NCBI GenBank assembly: GCA_023014365.1
Contig: JAEBUN010000059.1
Span: forward strand, 93,796 to 157,795
DNA: 64,000 nucleotides
Origin: Lepiota brunneoincarnata
Lineage: Eukaryota > Basidiomycota > Agaricomycetes > Agaricales > Agaricaceae
Direction of reading: 5' to 3'
Below are positions 51,624 through 63,247 of the stretch, in pieces. The notes under the pieces are model-generated. The model was not told the origin of the DNA. It ran no database searches and worked only from the letters and a program-made list of their open reading frames with translations. Every line of letters begins with the position of its first letter. Position 1 is the stretch's first letter. The position numbers were made by a program, and so were the translations under genes.

Positions 51624-52461
51624 TCAAATGTTTGGCAAGATGGGGAGGTTAGGGACAATGTGAGTAGTATTAGAGTTGATGCCGTCAATGGTGAGAAGGT
51701 GTTTTGTGATATCCTCTTCAATAAGTTTGTCAACAGATTGCCATAATTTGACAAGTTTGCCATGGGTGTCATCTTGGACAGCAAGCTTTAGGGTTTCAGA
51801 GTGGTACAATTGGTGAGCTGCATCCTTGTAGCTCAGGCCTTGATATTGCTGCAATGCCTTAATCTTGGCATGAGTGGCAAGGAGTTCACGCTCAGTGAGA
51901 CTCTGGGCAAATGGATCAAATAAGGGCCTGGCATTTTAATATGATATACAATGTGGACAGCCGTACTGGAAGGGTGGGAACCATGATTTTGCCACAGCCA
52001 ATGATGGCGTGAGGGAGATCCTCCATCAAAGTTGGCTGAAATATGAAATGGATGGTGAGCAAAGAAGCATAATAAATGAATGATTAGTAGTATCCAACAA
52101 TGAAGGCATGAGTGAGTGGATGGATACATTACCCAAGCGGCAGGTTTGTTAAAATCACTGGCAAAATGCCAATTGCCACAGCAATGTGGGGAGAAAAGGG
52201 TTGAATGTTGGAAGCAGAACATACTGTGACTTTGATGTTTTGAACATTGAATAGTTGTTTCATTTTGGCATTTTGGTGGTGAAGCTTGTCAGCATTGACT
52301 AAATATCCAGGCATGGAGTCTGGAGGCAACCTAATTCCCAAAGTGGTGGATTTGGATGTGTCCCCTAGTGATTCCATGTTGAGGGGTGCTGCAGTGTTCA
52401 TGATGGATGGATGGTACATGGGTGGATTTTGGAGGGAGAATGAAGGTGTTAAGGGCAGCAC
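51624..52461 (-). pseudogene. Small unidentified gene, two or more exons
   Basis: Exon 1 starts at ATG 52461 and runs to about 52135 (PLTPSFSLQNPPMYHPSIM, LGIRLPPDSMPGYLVNAD, KMKQLFNVQNIKV). An intron to a TTTCAG near 52042 is likely. The second part reads RPLFDPFAQSLTERELLATH, KIKALQQYQGLSYKDAAHQLYH, then KLVKLWQSVDKLIEEDITKH, ending at 51624. The helical SYKDAAHQLYHSETLKL segment is well conserved-looking. The middle has a stop, so it is probably decayed. Function unknown; it is divergent from the gene at 52636. Confidence 0.45.
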
Positions 52462-52635
52462 TTAAGGCAAATTGTATTGAAGACTGATTATTAAGCAATT
52501 CATGATTTGATTACATGGCTTGTGTTGAAAAATTTTTTTGCACTTCCAACATTACATTCCTGCTTTCTGTATTCCTCCCATCAATGACAAACATCTCATC
52601 TTCATTTCGGCAAATAAGAAAAAGATCTTTGTGAG

Positions 52636-55523
52636 ATGTCCACAATCAGCAAAAGAGAAATATTGGCTGCCCTGGAAAAGTATGAGGGTATTGTGCAGCT
52701 TGGATTACAAAGTGGCACAATACAAGAATTGATGGAAAAACATAGAGAAGAAATGGTAAGAATTACCTCATTGGTTGTCATTTCATTGCCAACCCCCCAT
52801 TGATATATATATTACCACTTGCAGCAGAGGACATTTGCCCATACAAGCAGTCAAGACCCAGAAATTTGTGCAGCATTCAAAGCACATAAGTTCCTCATAA
52901 GGTTCCTAGCAGAATGGCACAAACACAGCAGTGAACCCTCATTTGCCATGACCCAATTGGCAGCATTGGCAAAACATGAGTGGAAACAAGTGAAAAAGAA
53001 TGTCCATAAATTGGTGGGTGATCCAGCAAACTGTTTTTGTGTGGTAGGCAACTAACTAATGTTTTATAGGGGGCATACACAAGCAAACAAGGTGCGGTTA
53101 CTGGAATGACAGCTATGGACTTGCTGCCAACTGTTAAACACCTGCCACCACCAGCAAACATAATGCCGGCATTGAGGAACGGCCAAGGACAAGGGCAACC
53201 TCAACTTACCAAACATGAGATGGAGAGTCAGGGTAGCACCATGGGTGGTGCTGGTTATATTCCCATTGGCCAACGCAAGCCAGCACAAGAAATGCCCTGA
53301 CTGGCACTAGGTCAAACAGGTACAAGCCCAATGCTGCAATCACTTTTGGTCCCAACAGCAATGCCCGAGTGACATGACCAGCCTGAAACATCAACAGCTG
53401 GATGTGCCCAGCATGCTGCGGCATCACAGCCCCCAATCATCATTTTGGATGATGCAATGGAGGTCTCAAGCTCAGAGTCATATAAACCCTCTGCATCACC
53501 TCCACCAGTTTTGCAGAGCAAAGGGAAGGGAAAGGCACCAATGGTGGAGAAAAAGTCTACAGTGGGAGACAATGAGGGCCATGGGCATGGCCAGCGTAGG
53601 GTCATGCCACAGCACTGGCAAAGAGCCCAGGGGCCCCAGCCCCTGTGCTGTAGGCCACAGCCAACTGGAGAACTCTTCAATGTGGCATGCCAGTATTGTG
53701 CCTCAAGAAATCAACCTTGTGAAATGGATGCTGGTGGAGGAGCATGTTGTGCCTGTATGGTGAAGAAATGCCAATGCATGAATTACACTGGTCCACAGGG
53801 GGTAGGGCAGCAGCAAAGGAACATGCCACAAACATTACTGCAACGACTGGCAAAGTGGCAAAAGGGAATCAAGGAAGAGTGGCCGACAAAGAAGTATGTG
53901 GAGGTCATGACAGATGGGGAGGACAAATTGATTTCTATGGAGTCAGAAGATGAGGTTCAGGTTCCGGAAGTACTCACAGCACTTGAGAAGGGCAAAGGCA
54001 AGGCGGCGCCAACCTATGCCGAGGACCCCATTGAAGACATGGAATGGGGCCCTGAGAAAGAGGCGGAACTGCAGGAAAGTAAAAAACCTCACTATCTGGT
54101 CTCCACTAATAATTCATGCTCCCACTTGCTTTTTCTTCCAGTGAATAAATATTGCCAGGAACATCTCAACCGATTTGATCAATGGCTGATCAAACATTTT
54201 TTGCATGCCAAGGGGCAGGCAAGGATCCAGGTCCTGCACCTTTTCAGGCATGAAGAATGTGTGAATGCTTTCAGTGACCGATTGACAGAGGTTGCAAACC
54301 AGATTGAAGCTGCGGTACCAGCCACGCACCTCATATTTGACAGCTGAGTCAGTGCATTGGAGGCTGCAATGGAAAGGCTATCTCAGTGGATAGATGCCCT
54401 TTGTCCTGCACCACTGGTCAGCAGCAGTGCTGCCATGGCAGACACAGCATTGCTAGATGTACCTGCAGGTGCTGCGGCAATGGAGGTTGATACTGCCAAC
54501 CACACTCCCTTACCATTGCCACCCACCCCACTGCCAATGTCAGAGATACACAGCCTGTCTGCCATTGACATGCCCTGCAATCCCATAGTGGATCTGCAAA
54601 ATACTGCTGACTGCCTCTCTCCTGAGTTGCCGTGGGAACTTGCTGCTGCCCCTGGCATTGCTGCCAAGTCTGACATTATGGAGGTGGCATATGCCAATGC
54701 TCAAATGCACACGACCAGTGCTGATTAGCACCAGGGCAACTCCCCACCCCATTCATACTCAGGCCAACATCTTCTGAGGCTCCGCCAGCATTGGGTGCCA
54801 CTGCTGCTGCAGGCAGACTCCCCCTCCCCCATCATGAGCAATGGTACTTTGAACATACCAGAAGATTATATGGGATCCATCCCCACAAATGATCCCACCC
54901 CTGGTCTGATAATACCAGTGACTCTCCCCCCTCCAAATCTTGCCACTCCCTTGGCAGCAGAGCCTCCCAGCCCTGCTGCATATGTCCCCTCCTCGTCCCA
55001 GGCAACATTGGAAACTCACACCCCAGCACATTCTCCACCAACTCTGGCAGACCTTTCTCTCCCAATTGCGGGCACCTCCTCAGAACCTCCCAAGTTGGAC
55101 ACTTCACAAGTCTCAATTGCTGACACCTCTCAGGCAGCAAATGTTGACTTGAATTGTATTGCCACCAAAGCTGTTGACAACTCCCTTCCTGGTCAGCAAC
55201 CTGCCTCTGCTGTTGTTATGCCAGGAGTGTGACTCATTCCTCCTACACCCCTCAATTCTCAAGATGATGTCACACAGGAGGTCACCCTATTAGAGCCCCC
55301 AAGTTCTGTCATGGCCCGGCCCCAGACTTGCTCACAGTCGCACGCTGATTGTGAGAGGAACAATGGACCCAACAGTGACCCTCTTGCTGAATCATCCCAT
55401 ATGCCATGGCATAGTCCCCGGCTTATGGAATCCTCTTTGCCAATGGTGGCAAACATTAACATGCTGTGTGGCAAGAAGCATAAGCTATCAGGGGACAATC
55501 CTGATGAGTGGGAGTCACAATGA
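52636..55523 (+). pseudogene. Long gene with Zn2Cys6-type cluster, upstream of the KDZ transposase
   Basis: Exon 1 52636-52755 (MSTISKREILAALEKYEG), exon 2 52825-53013 (FLIRFLAEWHKHSSEPSF), exon 3 53070-55523. Introns of 69 and 56 bp are in phase. Exon 3 stays in one frame for about 818 codons apart from five stops (53298, 53370, 54345 and 55230 TGA; 54726 TAG). It carries a basic KGKGKAP region, a cluster CQYCASRNQPC...CCACMVKKCQC (about 53690-53778) fitting C-x2-C-x6-C-x7-C-x2-C-x6-C, the spacing of fungal Zn2Cys6 domains, a second KGKGKAAP, a helical part (HLNRFDQWLIKHFLHAKGQA) and a long Ser/Thr/Pro-rich tail. DNA binding is inferred. Decayed, about 920 aa if complete. Confidence 0.65.
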
Positions 55524-55740
55524 GCAAAGCCTTGACCTTCTTGATGACTATTGAATCCTCCTATTCCACCCCCTGTTCCCTGTACATTCATTATCTGATC
55601 TATACATAATGTTACATTTTTTTATAATTTTGACCTAATATGATGGGGTATTTCATTGTTCTTGCATCACTAGCTGATTCTCCCCTCAATTCACTTTTTC
55701 CACCTCCTCCGCTGAGCTTGTTGTGGTAGTTGGGATGGGC
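55524..55740. other. Intergenic interval between convergent genes
   Basis: 217 bp, AT-rich with TTTTTTTATAATTTT; no gene seen. Presumably holds the 3' ends of the two convergent genes. Confidence 0.4.
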
Positions 55741-57872
55741 CTATGAATGCACAATTTTTAGAAAGAGGTTCAAAGATAATAAGTTGACAAGGAAAATACC
55801 TGCATGTGGTTCATTCACCAGCATTACCAGTGGGTCAATTGTAAGTGCCGGCAAAGCATTTTGTGCCATTGATGTTGGTCCCAGCATGTTCATTGGCACT
55901 GTGGAACTTCCTGGGGGGAGCCTTGGGATGTGGTTGAGTATGGAGGATACAGGCACAGCATATTGCGGATCTCCCTCAGCAGGGCCATTGCTTGGCAATG
56001 TAGGTGCAAATCCACTTGCCACCAATTGATCCATGAATTCCTGCTGTAGCAAGATCATGCCCATGTCTGCTTTGAGCTCTGGCATGAGCGGCATCTCTCC
56101 AGCAACTTGGGCCGGCCCATGAAATGTGGGGTCAGATAGGATGGTGACTGCTTCTGGCACATGTTCATCACTAAAGTTAGCTTGTAGTGATGCCAGGCCT
56201 TCAGCATGTGCTTTTGCTGTTTTGCCATGATGATTGTATACATTGTCATTGTGATCAATCAGTGATACCATCCCACTAGGTGGGGTCTGGCCAATGATAC
56301 TATTAATTGCAATTTGTGCCACATTGGTCAAGGCCTTTGGATTTTCTGCTGCCAACTTGCCATTGATCTTGGGTGGTTTGTCATTATCTGCCATTGATGC
56401 CTTGATTGTTCCAGGATATTCTACTGGCAGGTATTCTCCATTATGAAGATGAGCACAGAAACAAAATGCATGCTCAACACCAAAGGTTGCTTGGTGCCCA
56501 ATGATATATTCAAAGAAGCGCTGTATCTCTGGCTTCCCAATGTTCCAGGGATCCCACAACTGAAAATTCCTCAGAATAAATTTCCAATGTATCATCTTTG
56601 GCCACAAGATTGCCAAGGTTTTGAAAGGTACATGGCAAGATTGGTTGCTGGAGGCTAATGCTTCCAACCCAAGAAATAATCACAATGAATGACCATTCCA
56701 TTTGCCAATCGAATTGAACACTTACCATAGTGTATAGTCAGATAAGTACACAGTAACTCCTCCAGCTCTTCCTTTTTCATTTTCTTCAGCATGATCCCCG
56801 ATGAAATGATTGGAAATCCATTGTTGGTGTGATCAAAATGTGGGGTTGCCTTTGTGGCTATGGAAAGTGGAAATGGTGGCACATGCAGCAATGGCGGCAA
56901 GTATTCCTTTTGTCAGTGGAGTCCCTTGACATACAATAAAAACTCTTGTTCCAATGCCAGCACAGGCACCTTGTGGGTCTTGATGAATAGTGTTGCCACC
57001 ACACCCATAGTTGCCATGATCTCATCAAAACTGCCATCATGTGTTAGTTAGTAGTATCAGGCATACTTTAGGAAAACTGGGCCTCACATGCCAAACCTTA
57101 TCTCTCCATCATCACCCCTGGCAAATGCAAAAAATGTCATCGTTACAACCCCCATCTCTAGCCAACATTTCCTTGACCATTCTTTCATATGTTGCTTGGC
57201 ATGTTCTGTCGCTATCCTATATTTATATATCTTATCAGCCTCCTCACTGAGCACAATATGAACATGCCGCCAGATTGGTGATCCTGCCAACTTACTTTCT
57301 TTTGAGTTCTGGCTCATTCCCGATGGTCTTGTATGACTGAATGTATTCTTCGATTGCCTCTTTTTCTGTATCATCCATCTGTCCATACACATTTTTGGTG
57401 GCCTGAGTACAATTTTGAAAGTATTCCTGTGATCCTGGATGAAGTTCTGTGACATTTAGAATTGCTTTCATCTCCTCTTTGACAGCTACTTTCTCCGTCC
57501 TCCACACCGCTTGGTTTTGATCTATTTTGGCACCATGGTTTATTGCTTTGTGGGAAGCATATGGACACCAGTTGTTGGTCAGCCATTTCCCTAATGCCTG
57601 TCAACCATCATCCGACATCCTTGCCAGGGTGACTTGCAATTGCTGCATACCTTGACATACCATTCTACCTCATCTGCTGCCATGGCCCTTGCCCTGTTGT
57701 TAGTCCAGTAGTTAAACATATTGGGCAGAATTTGTGATCTGAAAATCATCCCTCAGTGCTCAGGAGTTGTTTGTTTGTGGTAGTTCTCCTTGTATTTATG
57801 GATAACTTTCTGTTTGGCAGGAGAATACTGACAGTTCGCTCTGGGCTTCTTTTCCTTCATAATGGCTTGCAT
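55741..57872 (-). pseudogene. Unidentified multi-exon gene divergent from the KDZ transposase
   Basis: ATG at 57872 or 57860 opens MKEKKPRANCQYSPAKQK, YKENYHKQTTPEH, TGA (57755-57753), then FRSQILPNMFNYWTNNRARAM. Next comes VWRTEKVAVKEEMKAILNV, AIEEYIQSYKTIGNEPELKR, WSRKCWLEMGVVTMTFFAFA. The C-terminal exon 56667-55741 (KFILRNFQLWDPWNIGKPEI, CAHLHNGEYLPVEYPGTIKA) is open for 308 codons. The R-x5-ILP-x-(I/M)FNYW and kinase-free helical layout match, as I recall them, uncharacterised mushroom proteins common near transposons. Several introns and stops. No catalytic motif seen. Confidence 0.5.
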
Positions 57873-57974
57873 GGTGGTGATTGGATACAGTAGGAATAAA
57901 GGCCACAAGGGACCAACCGTAATATTTTGAGCTATGCTGAAGACACGTGTCCCTGCCTTCATCCAATACCAGCT
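57873..57974. promoter_or_regulatory. Shared divergent promoter interval
   Basis: Only about 100 bp separates the start codons of the minus-strand gene (57872/57860) and the KDZ transposase (57975). Any promoter must be bidirectional or overlap the genes. No TATA consensus is obvious. Confidence 0.4.
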
Positions 57975-60900
57975 ATGTCCCCTTCTTCGGATCCCATGGA
58001 TTACTTGGTCATGCCTCACAAAACATCGAAGCGATGCAAGTGTGGAAAAGAGGATGGCTGGGTGGTTAAAACTGCTGATGACCTTGTTGATGCTTGGACA
58101 TATGAGGAAATAACAATGGAGACAGCCCAAGGGCCCATCAAGACAGAGGTTGAGGTTCTGTTCAACTTTGGGTCAGGCATAAGAGCCACAGAAGAGCATG
58201 GAGGCAGCACATCCAAAAGTGATAACATGACAGTATGCGATGGATCTGAAAATCATCCAGTTATGAGTGACATTGACATAGAGGAGAGGGATGCAAAGGA
58301 AGCTGGCTCAAACAAAGGCAGTCATCACTTACAAGTCATCCAACAGAGGAAATCCAATGGTGTGAGGTATATAGCAACAGAACTGGATGGAAGATTTTGT
58401 TAAGCATGCTGACAATTTGCTGGCAGCACAACTTGCACGGAAGGCATTTCCAGGCAGCAGCAGGTGTTCAAATTGTGCCAAGTGATGAAAGGCAATTTGG
58501 AGGTGTAAAGATTGCTTTGGGGCCAAGATGTTATGCTGGATATGCATGCGACACTCACATTTCAACAATCCTCTGCATCAGCTAGAACGGTGGACAGGGA
58601 AGTTTTTTTGCTCGGCTGCCATGGCAGAAGTGGGGACATATATATGTGTGTCTCACAACCATGGGACATCCATATGTGAACAACTTAGCAAGCAGATGCA
58701 AATGCTTGAGCTATGTGAGCAAATTGCGGATAATGCCAAACAAGAAACACTGCTAGCCGGTGAACAAGGCAGCAGTACAGTGCCACTTGGGAACAAGGTT
58801 GCCCCTGAACAGGATAGTTGGGAAAGCACAGACAATACATGCCCTGCATTCAGGGATGGCTGGTGGGATGATCCAGGGAACAATAGCAGTGAGGTGGCCA
58901 ATGCACCAACAAACCAAAATTATAATGGATCCCATGAACACATTCCAGGTCAACCAGGTCTTGGAAAACAAAAATATATCCCCCAGCTGGATCCACTGAA
59001 AAATCAATGTGTGAGGGTCATTCATATGAATGGCATCCACAATATCACTCTTGTTACCTGCCCATGCCACCAGAGGGTGGAGGTCATTGCCAACTTGATG
59101 TATTGCTGCCTTGTGCCAGTGACTTTCATTTGATGCCAGACTTTATTCATGGTTGATGTTCTTGAAGACTTCCAACTTGAAAATTTGGAATGCAAGGCTT
59201 CAGCATATCAATATTTCCAGAAGCTCTGCAGGCTCACATCACTGATGGCACCAGGAGAGGTCCCAAACTTGTATCAGGAACTACTGCATATGGCACAGCT
59301 CTGGCACTGGTTAAAGAAGTGAAAGTGGGCTGGTCATGGCCATGGTGTGCCTGAAGCAGACAGAGCAACACACCCAGGGACACTTGCAAATTTCTGTCCA
59401 GCATGCCCCCAACCTGGCATTTATCTTCCCTCAGATTGGAAGGAGGATACAAATAGGTTAGTAAAAATAAAGAATGCCTCTCTTGCCATTGTTGCATTGA
59501 CATCATCATGAACATTATTAGATGGGCATACCACCAATTCTTGGTTGCCAATGGCAATTTCAAGGCCAACCATGTGCAGCAACCCAACAACACTTCAGAT
59601 ATATAGTTATCAGAAGGAGCCTGGCATGTTTTCCACACATGCCCAGTACGAGAATTTCCTGAAGGATGCCATTGAAATGTCAACAGTACATGTGATAGTG
59701 TCATACGCTACTGCCGATGTGTTGCAATAAAACTAAGTGACAATGAAATGAATATAGAAGGCTCCATGCCAGAACTGTTTCCGTGCCATTGAGCTTGTGA
59801 TGGTCAGCTCCAAAGCATGCGATGTGACTGGCATAGTGGCCATTGCCTGTGCATGACATGGTTGCTTTGCCCCCAATGCTATAGCCAATTTATTCAAAGG
59901 GGAACAGCAAAAGAATGTAGATTGGGTCCTACTTCAATCCCTGGCTACAACACACCTTGATCCAGAACAAGGGGCAATGTTGATTTATGACATTGCCTGT
60001 CAATATTCGGTACATCTCCAGAAAAGGATTGGGCAATATCTACCCAATGATCTGGTCATAGACCGAGCTATTGGATTGTTCCACATCCACAGCCACCAAC
60101 CAGAATGTTTTTTCCGTTATGCAACATCCTTCATCCCTGGAAGTGGCATAACCATCAGTGAGATTCTGGAATCACTGTGGTCATCATTAAATGCCATTTC
60201 GCCAACAGTCCAAATGGCAATGCTAGCAAATCATGCCAAAACCATTGATGATCATGACCACTGATTCTAATCACAAGAAAATGCTTAATATCAGTGAGTA
60301 AATTTCATCAAGTTTTCAGCTCTCATTGGATCTCTAATGTGCATGGGCCCAGCAGCTGGCATTGTGTGACCAATATTCAGAGGCAAAAACAACAAGCAAG
60401 ACAGCAGGGAATTATTTTAAATCTCTGAGCCAGAGTATTAGTGAAAATGATCAGCAGCAGTGGACAGTGGCAATTACATTCGCCAAGGCTTGCCACCTGG
60501 CCTCTCCAAAGGCCATGGACATTTTGGGTGCACAGGGCAGCCACAGACAGCAGGCAGGCATCCGCCCAGGAGCAGGAATACACCCCAACAGAGCAGTGGG
60601 TTCAATTGGCAATTGAGATTGAAGAACACCAGTGAGTAATTGTTAGCTGTAGAAAAACTGCACATGAATATCGGAGATAATGGGGAGCCATCAGAGTCGA
60701 ACTGCAATCTATTATTCATGGCAGCTCAAATGCGCCGCAAGAAGATCTTGCCAAGCGATTGCGGCAAAGCTTGGCAAATGATGTTGCCAAGCTGGAGATG
60801 AAGCAACACCATCTCAAAATACACCAGGTGACTGTAGTGGTGACGGATAGCAATACTGATGCTTGGGAAGCATTTGATAACTTGGACAATGATGGCGATT

Positions 60901-61742
60901 CATCCATGGCACTGGCCACAACCGGCACAGATGATGACAATGCTTTCTCAGCGGCGAACATGTTACCGGTGGAACAATGCCCAATTTGCATGCCATCCAC
61001 CTTTGAAGTCCCAGACCCTGCACTTTCCACTATTGAACTGGTATTCCAAAAACAGCAAGCCTTCCGGCATCTGAGCGGCCTTCGTAGCGCCATTGCCAAA
61101 AAGTCTTTTCAGTATTCTTGCATAATCCATGTTGCTGGATGGAAATCCATTTGAACTTGTAGTCGCAATGCAATTGTGGCTATCAATTCGCAAATTTCAT
61201 TCCATTGCCAAGCATATTCAAAGTGCCAGGCAGCAATACTGTGGCTGCATGCCGATTCTTTAACTTTGGCTGGACTGCAAGTCCTTTCCAGGAATGATGT
61301 TAAATGCAGTGCGGCACTCCTCAACCCAAACCAACCTGGATCATCATCAGTTCGACTGTTGTGGATATGGCAATCTGATTTTGTAGGGAAACAAGACTCA
61401 CCCAATGCACTGAAGGAATGTATGTCACCCCATTTCACAAAGTAATCGGTCATGCATGACCCTAGCTCTAAAACTGAGTAACATGGCCTTGTCCTAGTCC
61501 AACATGTACATTGGCTCCATGCCCAGGCTCAAACCCAATGGTGGCAGGAGGAATTGATCCTGGTCCAATATGAAATGCAAAGGACTGTGTGTTATTTCCT
61601 TCACCTTCAGCAAGTTTGGGAGGAACAGGGAAAAAAGAGTACTATTGCTGCTGGCCCTGTGGCTTATGCTGCCAGAAAGGCTGCGATGTGGTCCAACATG
61701 GCCACCAGTGCCAATTATGCATTCAGTGCAGTGATCTGAGAG
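57975..61742 (+). pseudogene. KDZ-family (Kyakuja/Dileera/Zisupton) DNA transposase, decayed
   Basis: ATG 57975 opens MSPSSDPMDYLVMPHKTSKRCKCG. After a frameshift near 58385, a Cys-rich cluster follows (SRCSNCAK, RCKDCF, LCWICMRHSHFNNPLHQLERW), then GKFF. A second region has NGIHNITLVTCPCHQ and FQLENLECKASAYQYFQKLCRLT, the CxC-like portion of KDZ proteins. An intron at about 59457-59519 leads to QFLVANGNFKANHV, then HGCFAPNAIANLFKGEQQKN, MLIYDIACQYSVHLQKRIGQ, LFHIHSHQPECFFRYATSF and ISEILESLWSSLNAISP, the core with likely catalytic Asp (YDIACQY) and Glu (EILESLW). The C-terminal part has FRHLSGLRSAIAKKSFQYS and WLHAQAQTQWWQEELILVQY, ending at TGA near 61740. Many stops and frameshifts; the transposase would cut and move DNA if intact. 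Terminal repeats of its element were not found. Confidence 0.8.
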
Positions 61743-61896
61743 GACCTGGGGGTGCAATGGGAATTATAATAGGAAAATCTTATACATTGTATGTATGGCA
61801 CATAATAACAAGGTCACATGATGCACCATTATCAAACTTTTTTTTATCAACTTGTTCTGATCTTTAAGACTATTCTCTCTCAACAGACCATATATC

Positions 61897-63247
61897 ATGC
61901 AGCCTACCATGCCCAGCTCCCAGAACACACAAGCCCAACCTCCACCATCACCTCAAGAAGTAGTCTCATACTGTGACTCACACCTCCATGCAATATTGTG
62001 CACTATTCAAAATGACACAGGTGAAAGGGAAGAATGGATTACCCAAGGCATCAATCAAGAATTGGTATGCCCATGCCTATTGACCAAATTCACTATTGTG
62101 AGATGCTGAAGTTACGTCATCCTAGCATTTCTCCCTCATTTGGATCAGCAGGGCAGCAGCAAGTGGGCAACTTCTCAATGTGCTGCCCCTCACACAGTTC
62201 CTTGCCCAATATCAAATGGGTGATAAGGATAGTGTGCTTCTTGACCTCAATCTGCTCTTGACAATGGATGCCAGAAATCATCCATGTCATCCAACCAGCA
62301 CAGCCCCAAGCTATCTTGCCAATTGGTGGGAATGTGATCAACCACCAAGCGAAGAAGATTTCATTTCAATGGACAACTTCTGTGAGTGCCTGCAGCATCA
62401 TGCCTCCATTTCGGAGTCACACAATCCCACATCTTTCCCATACTCCTCATCTAACAAGTGCCCTATTGCCCCTCCACCAGATGCTGGCAATAATTGCACC
62501 TGATGTGTGATGTACCACCACATTGCCATGGATGCCCTGCATCATTTGCATAGTCTCTGAGTGAACATACAAAGCACAGAGGCCTCAACTGAAAATGCCC
62601 ATCTCTTGATCATGTGATGGGTCTTGGCTTTCAACCAGCTTTATGAAAAGTCCATTCTCAAAGAAGTGGAGGCACCCTTGCTGGGTCATATACCAGGTCC
62701 TACCGACAGCTAGAATGACAGCATATTGCCACCTGCTGTAGCAAGATTGGCTATACCGGCAGAGAATGTTCAAGGTGCAGCAAAAATTGAAGGTTCAGTC
62801 CCCCTTCCATGTTGCTCCAAGTATAATGTTCTGAAGCCACTGAACCCAATGTCCTTGTCACAACTGAAAACACTAACAAATGGCCAATTAGCCAAAATAG
62901 TGCATGAAAATGCGAGTAATCAGCTGCAATGCCTTCAAAACAAGCCATCTCTGAAGTGGACATGGGGTGTTGATCTTGATGAGAGTGACATTTGGCAATT
63001 GCAGCAAGCCATGGACAATGATTATCAAGTACCTCACTCTGGCTATGACTGCTCATTACGCCAAGGGAAATTTAAGGGCCAAGATTCAACCATGCTGCCA
63101 CTCCCTGCATCTGAGACATTACACCCATTTTTGGTCCAGTCAACCCCAACCTGGCCAGACAGAATTACAGTTGGCGATATATCCTGGCACACTTCCAAAC
63201 TTACCCTCTCTCCCATGCTTATCCCCCAGGTCCCAGCATCAACATGA
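61897..63247 (+). pseudogene. Unidentified gene downstream of the KDZ transposase
   Basis: ATG 61897 opens MQPTMPSSQNTQAQPPPSP, then CDSHLHAILCTIQNDTGERE. Frames shift around 62085-62180 (LPLTQFLAQYQMGDKDSVLL, TAPSYLANWWECDQPPSEED). From 62726 to 63247 a 173-codon frame reads SLSQLKTLTNGQLAKIVHEN, SLKWTWGVDLDESDIWQLQQ and ends at TGA. No family recognised. Tight spacing (about 155 bp) after the transposase suggests it belongs to the same element or cluster. Confidence 0.4.
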
